Source: Candidatus Saccharimonadota bacterium (lineage in GTDB: Bacteria > Patescibacteriota > Saccharimonadia > Saccharimonadales > Saccharimonadaceae). Taken from it: a stretch of 64,000 nt of DNA. The notes under the pieces were generated by a model. It was given only the letters and a program-made list of their open reading frames with translations. It was not told where the DNA came from and made no database searches. Positions 1 to 7,840 of the stretch are shown in pieces (position 1 is the first letter of the stretch; each line of letters starts with the position of its first letter). The DNA lies in contig JAKSSX010000003.1 of the NCBI GenBank assembly GCA_024402895.1, positions 21,094 through 85,093 of the forward strand. Reading direction: 5' to 3'. A program made the translations under genes and the position numbers.

Positions 1-821
1 TTTTTTGCTTCTATGCCGAATATTTTAAAAAGAGATTCCCTTGTCGCAAAGTGAACATTTTTATGCGCATCGTGCGCTTTTTCTATTTTCCCCTTTTTCT
101 TTAAGTCCGTTGATTCGAGCATTGCTTTTTCGGCAATATTACACTCTAATGAACTAGCATGACTTTGATAAAAAAGCTCAATGAGAATTTTGGTGCGTAG
201 AGGTTTATCTACTTCGTTGCTGATATTTGGCGCATCATCAATGTTGAATTTGTCTACAGCATTCGCAACGTTGGCTACTGTCGTACCGATAATATAGTGT
301 GGCGACGGAATAATGCGTGTTCGTTTTGGGCCATGAGCATAATAGAATAAATTATTGCAACCTGGAGCTACTGATTCGGATGTCTTACTAGAATTTTTAA
401 ACTTTTCTCTTACTTTTCGGAGGTCCATGGCAGTACAAGCATCGACATTAAATACAGTATCGTATGTGCCGGCCTGTTTCAAACCAAAGACTACGTCCGC
501 GCCATTAAAAAGGTCGTCATATCGTGAGCCTGGCTCTGCGAATGCGTCTTGATCAAAAAGCTGCTTTTGGGTGCCCATGTAGTAAAGTATAGATTCGAAG
601 GCGTTGTCGTACGAATCGTCAGTTTCGCTGTACGTAAAACTAGCTTCTTTTAAGTCGGCTTGCGATATATCGTCGTCCAGTTTTGGATAGTTTTTTAATC
701 CTCTGAAATCTTCTAGAGGAGTGCGCGATTGCTCGAAAAGATTAATGAGCTTTTCGATTTTTTGCTCTCGTGGAGTTTTTTCTTCTGGATTATTGCCGCC
801 TGATTCTGGGTTTATACTCAT
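1..821 (-). CDS. Hypothetical protein, C-terminus cut by window edge
   Basis: An open minus-strand frame starts at ATG 819-821 and stays open to base 1, giving at least 273 residues with the stop outside the window. The N-terminus is acidic and Asn/Pro/Glu-rich; no signal peptide or membrane segment is visible. A canonical promoter lies at 848-876, and an AAAACAAACA tract directly precedes the ATG without a clear Shine-Dalgarno. I do not recognise the family. The general layout (charged start, then a domain with a short PHYII-type strand) loosely recalls the 628-residue protein at 51502-53388, but the resemblance is weak. Cytosolic location is inferred only from the absence of membrane signals. 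Confidence 0.7.
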   Translation of the reverse strand, partial: MSINPESGGNNPEEKTPREQKIEKLINLFEQSRTPLEDFRGLKNYPKLDDDISQADLKEASFTYSETDDSYDNAFESILYYMGTQKQLFDQDAFAEPGSRYDDLFNGADVVFGLKQAGTYDTVFNVDACTAMDLRKVREKFKNSSKTSESVAPGCNNLFYYAHGPKRTRIIPSPHYIIGTTVANVANAVDKFNIDDAPNISNEVDKPLRTKILIELFYQSHASSLECNIAEKAMLESTDLKKKGKIEKAHDAHKNVHFATRESLFKIFGIEAK

Positions 822-847
822 GTTTGTTTTTAGTTAAATATACTTTG

Positions 848-876
848 ATTGTAGCATAAAATCGATAAAAAGTCAA
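848..876 (-). promoter_or_regulatory. Promoter of the partial gene at 1-821
   Basis: The minus strand reads TTGACT (871-876), a 17-nt spacer ending TTTTATGC, then TACAAT (848-853). It is one of a family of near-consensus promoters used by the accessory ORFs of this window. Confidence 0.8.
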
Positions 877-882
877 GCATAA

Positions 883-909
883 AAAGATAGCCGGCGGGTT
901 GCCGGCTAT
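883..909 (-). terminator. Rho-independent terminator of the 84-aa gene
   Basis: A 9-bp stem (887-895 with 901-909) and 5-nt loop is followed on the minus strand by a T-rich tract. The TAG stop of the gene at 906 lies inside the stem. Confidence 0.8.
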
Positions 910-1160
910 GAGTTAATTATTAAAGCTTTCACTGTTTCTTCGGTCATTTTTCTCTCGATTCGATTTTGCTGAGTTGGATTGAACGTTAATTCGATAACAC
1001 CATGACCCATGAGCTTTGTGTTGGCGCCTGCGCACTTATTTTGATAAATCGCGAGCATTATTGCATCGTTGACTTCTTTCTCGTCTGGGCGATACAGATT
1101 GTTCTTGAATAACAAATAAGTGATGTGACCTTTCCTCTGAAGCTTTAATGCTTTTACCAT
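906..1160 (-). CDS. Small hypothetical protein (84 aa)
   Basis: I chose the ATG at 1158-1160 because AGGAGG lies just upstream; a GTG nine bases earlier would overlap that ribosome-binding site. The product is basic at the N-terminus, has no signal peptide or membrane helix, and has one internal Cys. A sequence-perfect promoter (1236-1264) and its own terminator make it a single-gene transcript, so it is very probably real despite its size. I do not recognise the family; a small DNA- or RNA-binding protein is possible from its charge, but nothing shows it. It belongs to the run of independently transcribed accessory ORFs at this end of the window. Confidence 0.6.
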   Translation of the reverse strand: MVKALKLQRKGHITYLLFKNNLYRPDEKEVNDAIMLAIYQNKCAGANTKLMGHGVIELTFNPTQQNRIERKMTEETVKALIINS

Positions 1161-1235
1161 ATAGATCACCTCCTTTGATCTGTACGGGATGTACGTTACT
1201 GCTGCAAAAAGTAGCCCCTAGATGTAACTGGGACA

Positions 1236-1264
1236 ATATTATCATAAAATATGTATTTTGTCAA
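1236..1264 (-). promoter_or_regulatory. Consensus sigma-70-type promoter
   Basis: The minus strand reads TTGACA (1259-1264), a 17-nt spacer with TTTTATGA, then TAATAT (1236-1241). It drives the 84-aa gene. Confidence 0.85.
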
Positions 1265-1273
1265 GCGAGGAGC

Positions 1274-1304
1274 AAAAAGAGCAGATGTTAAGTCTGCTCT
1301 TTTG
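1274..1304 (-). terminator. Terminator of the 140-aa gene
   Basis: An inverted repeat around AGAGCAGA / TCTGCTCT is followed on the minus strand by five T. It ends the transcript of the gene at 1326-1748. Confidence 0.75.
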
Positions 1305-1325
1305 AAGTCAAATTATTGAACTAGA

Positions 1326-1748
1326 TTATCCGTAAAGCTCTTTGTAATATTCGCGAAGATCCTCGAGTTTATCGTCGAATTCTTCTTGGGTTTCGGCTTC
1401 GATGTGATGAATCATGCCGTCTGGACCCTGAATAGTACGTTCGTATGGATGAGATTTTTGCTGCTCTAGCTTGCTCTTAGTGTCCTCTGCGTCGATATCT
1501 ACTGTATCTGCTGCTTCTTGAGGAGCTTCTTCTGGAGTGTCAGGTGCTTCAGCTGGTGCTTCGACGCCTGCGCTCATTTCTGCTGCTAGACCGGCATTTT
1601 TACCGATCTTCTGAAGGGTTTCTTCGCTAGTGGTTTTTTCTGCGCTTTCTTGGCTTTCGGCTTGTGCGCTTGGATCTTGGAGACCTTCCCACTGGGTAGC
1701 TTCATTTTTGATATCTTCTGGGTTATTTTTTGGTGAAGTTTCAGACAT
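1326..1748 (-). CDS. Acidic Ala/Glu/Pro-rich hypothetical protein (140 aa)
   Basis: The start is ATG 1746-1748, preceded by AAAGGAAT; the frame extends further upstream but that part crosses the promoter. Residues about 1-100 are low-complexity (Glu, Ala, Pro, Ser, Thr) and probably disordered. The last 40 residues look folded, with a GPDGMIHH patch and an acidic, tyrosine-rich C-terminus. There is no membrane segment or signal peptide. Promoter 1804-1832 and terminator 1274-1304 make it monocistronic. The region near its transcription start shares the nonamer TTGGGTATC with the gene at 23058-23807, which suggests the two are related in regulation. Function unknown. Confidence 0.65.
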   Translation of the reverse strand: MSETSPKNNPEDIKNEATQWEGLQDPSAQAESQESAEKTTSEETLQKIGKNAGLAAEMSAGVEAPAEAPDTPEEAPQEAADTVDIDAEDTKSKLEQQKSHPYERTIQGPDGMIHHIEAETQEEFDDKLEDLREYYKELYG

Positions 1749-1803
1749 TATTATTCTGATTCCTTTGTTTATTTTTTGTTTTTGTAGATACCCAACTGTT
1801 CCT

Positions 1804-1832
1804 AGCATAGCAAAACTTAAGCATTTTGTCAA
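1804..1832 (-). promoter_or_regulatory. Promoter with start-proximal TTGGGTATC
   Basis: TTGACA (1827-1832), 17-nt spacer, TATGCT (1804-1809) on the minus strand. TTGGGTATC at 1787-1795 lies close to the predicted transcription start and recurs at the same distance at 23845-23853. Confidence 0.8.
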
Positions 1833-1841
1833 GAGGGTATG

Positions 1842-1870
1842 AAAAAAGACCCCCGTCAACAACGGGGGTC
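1842..1870 (-). terminator. Terminator of the 130-aa gene
   Basis: A 9-bp stem GACCCCCGT (1848-1856) with its complement (1862-1870) is followed by six T on the minus strand. Confidence 0.85.
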
Positions 1871-1878
1871 ACAGGCGG

Positions 1879-2271
1879 CTAGACTTCCATAATCGCGCTT
1901 AGTGGGCGATAATTGACGCTTTTGCCGTACTTCGATTCGTATCTTTTCTTTCTATCGTATTCCCTTTCGTAAGCTTCTTTTCCGGCTTTCTCAAGTTCTG
2001 CGACTATTTCTGGATGATTTTTCTTAAGCTCCTGATAATTTTCTAGTATCGAGTATTTAACGGAGTCTGTTTCCTCCCAGTAAACTCGCCAGATATCAGG
2101 TCCTCTTCCATCCAAGTGAAAGATAGAAACATGAATCTTCTTCGATGGCTTGAGTTCATTAAGTTTATGAACCCTGAAGTGATCGGGATTCTTGAAATAA
2201 CCCTTTAATTCACCTCTTGCCCATTCGTACGCTCTTTCGGAGCTCGGAATAATTCTATAAATGCCACTCAT
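1879..2271 (-). CDS. Hypothetical protein (130 aa)
   Basis: A strong GGGGAGGTG ribosome-binding site precedes the ATG at 2269-2271. The protein is charged and soluble, without signal peptide or membrane helix. It has a Trp/Tyr-rich middle (DIWRVYWEE) and a Lys/Glu/Tyr-rich helical stretch near residues 80-115 that could form a short coiled coil. Promoter 2345-2373 leaves a 5' leader of about 65 nt, and a strong terminator follows, so it is transcribed alone. I do not recognise the family. Confidence 0.65.
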   Translation of the reverse strand: MSGIYRIIPSSERAYEWARGELKGYFKNPDHFRVHKLNELKPSKKIHVSIFHLDGRGPDIWRVYWEETDSVKYSILENYQELKKNHPEIVAELEKAGKEAYEREYDRKKRYESKYGKSVNYRPLSAIMEV

Positions 2272-2344
2272 TAAAAAGCACCTCCCCTGCTTGATATAAT
2301 TTTTACCTCTCGGCTATGTACTATGAGTGATAAATATCTATATT

Positions 2345-2373
2345 ATTGTAGCACAAAACGCTTATTCTGTCAA
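2345..2373 (-). promoter_or_regulatory. Promoter of the 130-aa gene
   Basis: TTGACA (2368-2373), 17-nt spacer with TTTTGTGC, TACAAT (2345-2350), minus strand. Confidence 0.85.
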
Positions 2374-2382
2374 GATGCAGCA

Positions 2383-2412
2383 AAAAGAGCAGGTTTTGAT
2401 TCCCTGCTCTTT
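2383..2412 (-). terminator. valS terminator
   Basis: An inverted repeat AAGAGCAGG / CCTGCTCTT lies directly after the valS stop and is followed by a T run on the minus strand. Confidence 0.8.
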
Positions 2413-2418
2413 TGAGTT

Positions 2419-4980
2419 TTAGACTAGTTCGAATTCGGCTTTCATGTCGTTGAGGAGCTTCTGCTTGGTCTCGAGCTGAGACTTAGTTTCGTCAACGAGT
2501 TCCTTTGGTGCCTTTGCGACGTAGTTTGGATTCTGGAGACGAGTCTCGAGAACCTGAATTTCACGGCCGAGGCTGAGGATGCGATCTTCGAGGTTTGCTT
2601 TGTACTTAGCGTGAAGATCGGCTGGGATTTCGAGATAGATGTTTGGGTGACCTGCGATTGCGAGGTGGAGGCCCTTAGCATCTTCTGGCTTGATCTGAGG
2701 TACGCCTGGAGCCTTGGTGTAGTGCTGAAGGAGTAGCTGGTTTTCGTAGACGAGCTGGTCGTCATAGAAAGCGATTGGGTAGCTACCAGCGCCTGGGAGG
2801 CTCTGGAAGTGGCTTCTGACGTTCGAGACGATTAACATTAGCTCTTCGAAGTGTTTGGCCTTTGCTGGGCTAAATTCGAGCGCTTCAGGCCATTGCTGAA
2901 CGATACACATGCCGGTAGTCCAGCTGAGGGTCTGCCAAATGGTTTCAGTAACGAATGGCGCGAATGGGTGAAGGATGATGAGAATCTGTTCGAGAGTCTT
3001 CTTGAGAAGTGGGATGTTCTTCCAGAGTTTCTCGCCTTCGATGAACCAGTCTGCGTACTTGTTCCAGATGAAGTCGTAGATAGCGTCACCAGCTTCTGCG
3101 AAGCGGTAGTGGTCGAGGAGGCGCTGAACTTCTTTATTGACCTTATCGAGTTCGTGGCAGATCCAGTCTTCGCCGTTGTTTTGGCAGACGATTTCGTCGC
3201 TGCTCTTCTCTGCTTTGTCGACCATGTCTTGGACGAGGCGAGAGATGTTCCAGAGCTTATTGCAGAGATTGCGGCTTGCGACGACTTTGCTGCTGCTGAA
3301 GGCTTGGTTGACACCTGCGCTGCGGCTTGCGATGAGACCGAGGCGGAGTGCGTCGGAACCATACTGAGCGACGATTTCGATTGGGTTGATAACATTGCCC
3401 TTGGATTTGGACATCTTCTGACCCTTTTCATCGAGAACCATACCGTGCATGTAGACGTCTTTGAATGGAACTTCGCCGGTGTTGTAGAGACCGAGCATGA
3501 TCATGCGGCCGACCCACTGGAATAGAAGATCTGCGCCGGTTTCCATGACGCTGGTTGGATAGTGCTGCTTGCGATCGCTAGTGGTGATGTATGGCCACTG
3601 GCCAGAGCTGAACCAAGTATCGAAGGTGTCTTCGTCGCGGCGATAAGTCTTGCCGTTCTTGGTGATTTCGGTTTCCTGGACGCGTTTGTCGAAGATCCAA
3701 TCGGTTGGGTCGTTGACGTTTACGAAAGCAGGAATTGGGATGCCCCAAGGAATCTGGCGTGAAATGTTCCAGTCTTTGAGGTTCTTGAGGTAGTTGATGA
3801 GAACGCGCTTCTTGTTCTCTGGGTGGAACTTGATTTTGTTCTCTTCAAGAGCCTTGATAGCTTCTTTTGCGAGAGGCTTAACGTCGACAAACCACTGTTC
3901 CTTGAGGAGAGGTTCGATGACAGTGTCGCACTTATAGCAGTGACCAACGGAGTGAACGAGCTGCTCTTCGCCGCGTAGGAGACCGCGATCTTCGAGATCT
4001 GCGAGGACTTTTTGGCGAGCGTCAACAGTGGTGAGGCCTTCATAGTTTGCGCCTGCAGCGATAGTCATCTTGCCGTCGAAGCCGATAACGGTGATCATTT
4101 CGAGGTTATGGCGCTGACCGACCTCAAAGTCGTTCTGGTCGTGTGCAGGAGTAATCTTAACGACGCCGGTGCCGTATTCTGGATCAGCGTGTTCGTCTGC
4201 GATGATTTCAATTTCACGGTCAGTGAGCGGCAACTTGACTTTTTTGCCAATGATGTTCTTATAGCGTTCATCATTAGGATTAACAGCTACTGCGGTATCG
4301 CCCATAAGGGTTTCTGGACGGGTTGTGGAGACGATAATTTCCTCAATTCCGTCGGTTGGAGTTACGAGTGGATAAGCGATTTGCCAGAGTTTGCCCTTCT
4401 CGTCTTTGTGGGTAACTTCAATATCAGCAAATGCGGTTTGGTGTTTAGTGCAAAAGTTTACGAGCTTTTCGCCTCTGTAGATGAGGCCCTGTTTCCAGAG
4501 TTTTTCAAAAGTGTTATAGACGGTGTCGACGACCTTCTGATCGAGGGTGAAGGTTAGGCTGTCCCAGTCGCAAGATGCGCCGAGCGCGCGAAGCTGGAGC
4601 TCCATATTGCCGCGCTGTTCGTGGACGAAGTCCCAAACCTGCTTATAGAGTTCATCGCGACCGTAGTCGAAGCGGGTTTTACCCTCTGCCTCTAGGCGGC
4701 GTTCGTAGACAACCCAGGTTTCGAAGCCTGCGTGGTCTGCGCCTGGAATATACCATGCGTTTTCACCTTTTAGACGGTGATAACGGGTTAGAATATCCTC
4801 AAGTGCAATAGTTAAGCCATGGCCAATGTGCAAATTGCCATTGGCGTTTGGTGGTGGCATTACGATCGTGTAATTACCGGCTTTTTTATCGTCTTTTGGT
4901 TTAAATGCGCCGGATTTTTCCCAGAGTGCGTAGATTTCTGGCTCGTACTGGTCCGGCTCGTAAGCTTTGCTAAATTTCAT
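2419..4980 (-). CDS. valS: Valyl-tRNA synthetase
   Basis: This class I aminoacyl-tRNA synthetase charges tRNA-Val with valine and edits mischarged threonine. The HIGH motif is at residues 51-54 and the KMSKS motif (GQKMSKS) at about 520, on either side of an editing domain. The anticodon-binding domain and a C-terminal coiled coil rich in Leu/Glu/Lys follow. The length of 853 aa is normal to slightly short. TATAAT (4987-4992) lies six bases before the ATG with no Shine-Dalgarno, so the mRNA is probably leaderless from this promoter. A second minus-strand promoter at 5285-5313 could give a long leader. I saw no T-box elements in that leader. Confidence 0.97.
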   Translation of the reverse strand: MKFSKAYEPDQYEPEIYALWEKSGAFKPKDDKKAGNYTIVMPPPNANGNLHIGHGLTIALEDILTRYHRLKGENAWYIPGADHAGFETWVVYERRLEAEGKTRFDYGRDELYKQVWDFVHEQRGNMELQLRALGASCDWDSLTFTLDQKVVDTVYNTFEKLWKQGLIYRGEKLVNFCTKHQTAFADIEVTHKDEKGKLWQIAYPLVTPTDGIEEIIVSTTRPETLMGDTAVAVNPNDERYKNIIGKKVKLPLTDREIEIIADEHADPEYGTGVVKITPAHDQNDFEVGQRHNLEMITVIGFDGKMTIAAGANYEGLTTVDARQKVLADLEDRGLLRGEEQLVHSVGHCYKCDTVIEPLLKEQWFVDVKPLAKEAIKALEENKIKFHPENKKRVLINYLKNLKDWNISRQIPWGIPIPAFVNVNDPTDWIFDKRVQETEITKNGKTYRRDEDTFDTWFSSGQWPYITTSDRKQHYPTSVMETGADLLFQWVGRMIMLGLYNTGEVPFKDVYMHGMVLDEKGQKMSKSKGNVINPIEIVAQYGSDALRLGLIASRSAGVNQAFSSSKVVASRNLCNKLWNISRLVQDMVDKAEKSSDEIVCQNNGEDWICHELDKVNKEVQRLLDHYRFAEAGDAIYDFIWNKYADWFIEGEKLWKNIPLLKKTLEQILIILHPFAPFVTETIWQTLSWTTGMCIVQQWPEALEFSPAKAKHFEELMLIVSNVRSHFQSLPGAGSYPIAFYDDQLVYENQLLLQHYTKAPGVPQIKPEDAKGLHLAIAGHPNIYLEIPADLHAKYKANLEDRILSLGREIQVLETRLQNPNYVAKAPKELVDETKSQLETKQKLLNDMKAEFELV

Positions 4981-5062
4981 GACTATATTATACCATATTT
5001 GGTATCTGTTTTTGGGCTATATTATGACATGTTTTTAGTTGCCCTGCTCTGCTATGAAAATG

Positions 5063-5092
5063 TTCCATAAGTTCGTTAGGTTTCCATAAGTT
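5063..5092 (+). repeat. Two direct repeats of TTCCATAAGTT
   Basis: Identical 11-mers at 5063-5073 and 5082-5092, with a period of 19 bases (about two helical turns). The spacing suggests paired binding of one protein on the same face of the DNA. Confidence 0.6.
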
Positions 5093-5140
5093 GGGCTTAT
5101 TGCTTATGTTAACAGGGGTGGATTTTTTGGCAAAAAAATA

Positions 5141-5188
5141 TTTCACATGAAAAAGACGCAAAATATGCATAATCACTTTCACGTGAAA
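5141..5188. promoter_or_regulatory. parS: Pair of parS-like palindromes
   Basis: TTTCACATGAAA (5141-5152) and TTTCACGTGAAA (5177-5188) start 36 bases apart. The second matches the 12-base core of the near-universal bacterial ParB site and adds the following C. The first differs at one core base. No parA or parB is in this window. The identification rests on the known consensus; binding is inferred. Confidence 0.5.
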
Positions 5189-5284
5189 CTTGACTTTATA
5201 CGCAAAATGTATCGAAATATATTTTACTTGCGATATATTTTGTGTTTTTACCTGCCAAACATGGTCCACCATGCTTGTGCTTAT

Positions 5285-5313
5285 AGTATAACGTAAGCGG
5301 GATGCTAAGACAA
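5285..5313 (-). promoter_or_regulatory. Distal promoter toward valS
   Basis: TTGTCT (5308-5313), 17-nt spacer, TATACT (5285-5290) on the minus strand. Transcription would pass the palindromes and direct repeats and reach valS with a leader of about 290 nt. Confidence 0.55.
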
Positions 5314-5399
5314 GTGGTTTCTAGTATAAAGATAAGCATTATGTGGGGAATTTTGGTTGGGTGTGCGAAAAATGGTGGGTAAAATGTTAAAATGTGGTT

Positions 5400-5609
5400 A
5401 TGGCTTTTATTAGAAAATTTCCGACGAGTAGTGGCGCGACTGGAATTCAGGTTTGCTGGAAGAAAAACGGGGAAGTCGTGAAAACGGTCCATGTTGGGTC
5501 AGCAAATTCGGATGTGGCTTTGGAAAAATTGCTTAAAAAAGCGCAAAAAATTATCGATGAAGGGAAGCGGCCACTTTTCGATTTAACGGAATTTGATCGA
5601 AAAAAATAG
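5400..5609 (+). CDS. Solo N-terminal domain of IS1634-type transposase (69 aa)
   Basis: The start pattern MAFIRKFPTSSG, then a WKKNGEVVKTVHVGSA strand and a short Lys-rich helix, matches the N-terminal domain that opens IS1634-family transposases (MAFIRKV..SGA...HIGSA). The rest of the transposase, including the DDE catalytic part, is absent. The gene stops cleanly at TAG and runs straight into a terminator, so it is a stand-alone unit and not a broken element. TAAAAT (5388-5393) with an upstream TG lies six bases before the ATG, so translation is probably leaderless. A DNA-binding or nucleic-acid-associated role is inferred. Other similar short ORFs of unknown function could also explain it. 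Confidence 0.6.
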   Translation: MAFIRKFPTSSGATGIQVCWKKNGEVVKTVHVGSANSDVALEKLLKKAQKIIDEGKRPLFDLTEFDRKK

Positions 5610-5630
5610 CGCCTTTCGGCGTTATTTTTT
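5609..5630 (+). terminator. Terminator after the 69-aa gene
   Basis: A short GCGCC / GGCGT stem with TTTC loop is followed by a T-rich tract. Confidence 0.6.
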
Positions 5631-6545
5631 GATTATTTTGCGTTTTAACTTATTTATTGGGCGGAGAAGGGAATAGCTTGTGTATTTTATTCTTTTTATA
5701 GGGATGTCATAGGTTCCTGCATAGCTTACAATTTTGCCGCCGAAGGATTTTTTGAATTTCGTGAAGCCATACCACGGGTGTTTCGGGTCTTCGGAAAGGG
5801 TAATACCCCAAAAATCAAAAAATTTTTTTCCCGTTACGCGGGCATCTAGGAGCATTTGAGTCAATAGAATTGCGCCAGCTTCTTTTTTGCGAAATTCATA
5901 GTCGGCTCCGGCGTATGCGTAGTAGCAAGTGTCTTTTCCGGTATACATAATGGTTGCGCCGATTGGTTTTTTCTGAAATTCGGCGATATATAGAGTTGCG
6001 AAGTCGAATTTTAATTGATTTTTTAGATAATCGCGTTCATTTGTCTGAAAATTGTCATTTTTTGCGACATCTTCGTAAAATTTGAAGAAAATTTCCATGT
6101 CGGAAGGATTTTTGCTAGTGCGGAGTGAAATTTCTTTAATTTTGTGATTTTTATGGGCGCGCGCCTTATTTTTTCCGATAATTTCATATATTTCGGCGTC
6201 TGTTTTTGGTAATTCCAAAATTAATGTGTGTTCTGGATCGAAATGATGCGTTTTTTTGGCGCCGATTTTTTTCATTTCTTGCTGCGAGAAGGGAATTATT
6301 GGTTCGATGCGGACAAAAACGCAATTTTTTTCTTTTGCGAGCGATTTTAGGGCCGAAATTGCGGGTTTTAGTGCTTTTTTGTCTGCCAAAGTTGGTCCAT
6401 ATGGGACAAAAAGATAATTTCCTAGCGGAGTTGGCTTGAGAATGGCCATAAATTCGAAATTTTTCTCCTTTTTGCGAAAAATTTCGTTGCCTTCAGCCTT
6501 TTGGAAGGCCTCCCATGCCTCCGTTTGTAGAAAATGAGGGTTCAT
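5622..6545 (-). CDS. FemAB/FemX-type aminoacyltransferase
   Basis: The 307-residue protein has the two GNAT-like halves of FemABX ligases, which add amino acids from aminoacyl-tRNA to the peptidoglycan precursor side chain. The pattern IGATIMYTGKDTCYYAYAGA and the C-terminal FDFWGI..YGFTKFKKSFGG segment are typical. The long helical hairpin of staphylococcal FemA is short or absent, as in FemX/MurM-like members. It is cytosolic, probably at the inner membrane face. TAAAAT (6552-6557) lies six bases before the ATG, with extended -10 TG, and there is no Shine-Dalgarno. It is followed on the same strand by a DegT aminotransferase transcribed toward it. Substrate amino acid is unknown. Confidence 0.85.
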   Translation of the reverse strand: MNPHFLQTEAWEAFQKAEGNEIFRKKEKNFEFMAILKPTPLGNYLFVPYGPTLADKKALKPAISALKSLAKEKNCVFVRIEPIIPFSQQEMKKIGAKKTHHFDPEHTLILELPKTDAEIYEIIGKNKARAHKNHKIKEISLRTSKNPSDMEIFFKFYEDVAKNDNFQTNERDYLKNQLKFDFATLYIAEFQKKPIGATIMYTGKDTCYYAYAGADYEFRKKEAGAILLTQMLLDARVTGKKFFDFWGITLSEDPKHPWYGFTKFKKSFGGKIVSYAGTYDIPIKRIKYTSYSLLRPINKLKRKIIKK

Positions 6546-6609
6546 AGCGATATTTTAGCATACAAAATACCTCTATTTTATGCATTCTGTGATATATTTT
6601 TGTCGTTTT

Positions 6610-7797
6610 TTAGTTTTCCACAGGTTTTTGCACAGGGTTTTTATGGTCTTTGAGTGATTCGATGATCTTGTTTGTCTCGATGACTGGCAAATCGGTTGGT
6701 AGGCACAATACGCGTTTGCTGACATCTTCGGCGATTGGTGATTTTTTAGGATTGTAGCGGTAGATTTTTAGGGAATTTGGCCCTGGGTAGAGAAGTGGTG
6801 AATACCAGCGGCGAATGAAATATCCCTGCGTGGTTAGCATATGATAAGCGGCGTTAGCTTTTTCTTCGCTTTCAAAAACGATAGGGAAGGCGAGCAGAGG
6901 CTCGTGCGCATTGGTGACTTTGCTAAAGTTTTTGGATTTTAGCTTTGAGATATATAAATCTACGTTAGCTGCGCGACGAATGTAGTTGCCTTTGAGAGTT
7001 TCGAGCTGCTCGAGAATTTTTTCGTTTACAAACTTATTGGTAGTGCAAGGTTCGTCTTGCTGGCCGTCTTGCTCGAACGGATAGATTGGCGGCTCTAAAA
7101 TGCCGGCTTTAATCTCGAAGTTGCGGAAATTGTGGCGAAGATTGCCGCGAAGGCGCTGAATGATTGCATTATTAATACGGTAAGTGCGGACGCGAAAGCC
7201 CATTTGCTTGCCAGGTTTCTTGAGCCTGCCTAGTTTGTAGGTGATGTGCTGATGGAGATCAGGATTTTTAGTCTTTAGCTCTGGGTTGACGTAAATTGCG
7301 CCACCGAATTTAGTACCGGTGAGAATTTTTTCTACGCCGAAAGAATGAATAGAGATGTCGGCTAGAATCTTATTATCTTTATCGCGAGCGAAACGAGTTA
7401 CGCAGTGAGCGGCATCCTCGATGAGAAGGATTTTGTGCTTATCTGCGAAACGTTTAATACTGGTTTTATCTGTAATTAGACCGACAGTGTGCTGCATGAC
7501 GATTGCATGAGTTTTGTCTTTTAGATACTTTTCGTCTGGTTTGCCGGTGCTGAGAAGGGAAGTGTCGATATCGTGATAGATAGGGGTAAGACCGGCGACA
7601 AGAATAGGATTAACTGCGGTAATACAAGTGTATGGAGTTGTAATAATCTCTCCGGAGCCCAAGATATCGCGAATGGATTCAAAAACTATCGCCATACCGA
7701 AACGCGCCTTAAGGCAGAGATGCCAATCTTTTGCGTCGGTATCGGTTAGCTTTGCGAGTTTTTCTCGGATTTTTTTGCTAGACTCCTCGTAATTCAT
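6610..7797 (-). CDS. DegT/DnrJ/EryC1-family PLP aminotransferase
   Basis: Type I fold PLP enzyme of the sugar/amine aminotransferase family, 395 aa. The cofactor aspartate motif EDAAH is near residue 128, and the Schiff-base lysine sits in SFGVEKIL near residue 155. The start was set at ATG 7795-7797, not the ATG 18 bases upstream, because TATAAT (7804-7809) lies exactly six bases before it and overlaps the longer reading. Family members usually transaminate nucleotide-linked keto-sugars. Lying between two FemAB ligases, it could act on cell-envelope building blocks, but the substrate cannot be read from sequence. There is no Shine-Dalgarno, so it is probably leaderless. Confidence 0.85.
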   Translation of the reverse strand: MNYEESSKKIREKLAKLTDTDAKDWHLCLKARFGMAIVFESIRDILGSGEIITTPYTCITAVNPILVAGLTPIYHDIDTSLLSTGKPDEKYLKDKTHAIVMQHTVGLITDKTSIKRFADKHKILLIEDAAHCVTRFARDKDNKILADISIHSFGVEKILTGTKFGGAIYVNPELKTKNPDLHQHITYKLGRLKKPGKQMGFRVRTYRINNAIIQRLRGNLRHNFRNFEIKAGILEPPIYPFEQDGQQDEPCTTNKFVNEKILEQLETLKGNYIRRAANVDLYISKLKSKNFSKVTNAHEPLLAFPIVFESEEKANAAYHMLTTQGYFIRRWYSPLLYPGPNSLKIYRYNPKKSPIAEDVSKRVLCLPTDLPVIETNKIIESLKDHKNPVQKPVEN

Positions 7798-7803
7798 AAG
7801 ACG

Positions 7804-7834
7804 ATTATAACGCATGTCGCAAGTAGGGTATAAT
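7804..7834. promoter_or_regulatory. Divergent leaderless promoter pair
   Basis: Minus-strand TATAAT (7804-7809) and plus-strand TATAAT (7829-7834) each lie six bases from their ATG. The two genes therefore share a 43-bp intergenic region with overlapping polymerase footprints, which should couple or exclude their transcription. Confidence 0.65.
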
Positions 7835-7840
7835 ATACAT

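Larger units (their letters stand above)
4981..5399. other. AT-rich intergenic region with repeats and palindromes
   Basis: This is the longest stretch here without a convincing gene outside the island. It holds a pair of direct repeats (5063-5092), two parS-like palindromes (5141-5152, 5177-5188), a consensus-like minus-strand promoter (5285-5313), and the leaderless start signals of valS and of the gene at 5400. A 94-codon minus-strand frame crosses the palindromes, but its composition looks non-coding. Confidence 0.6.

Noticed and set aside
4988..5272. A 94-codon minus-strand frame in the valS leader
   Set aside because: It crosses the parS-like palindromes and direct repeats, has irregular codon use and a 12-base gap from the -10. 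More likely leader DNA.
4981..5280. T-box or other riboswitch before valS
   Set aside because: No T-box AGGGTGG-type motif or specifier stem was found in the minus-strand leader.
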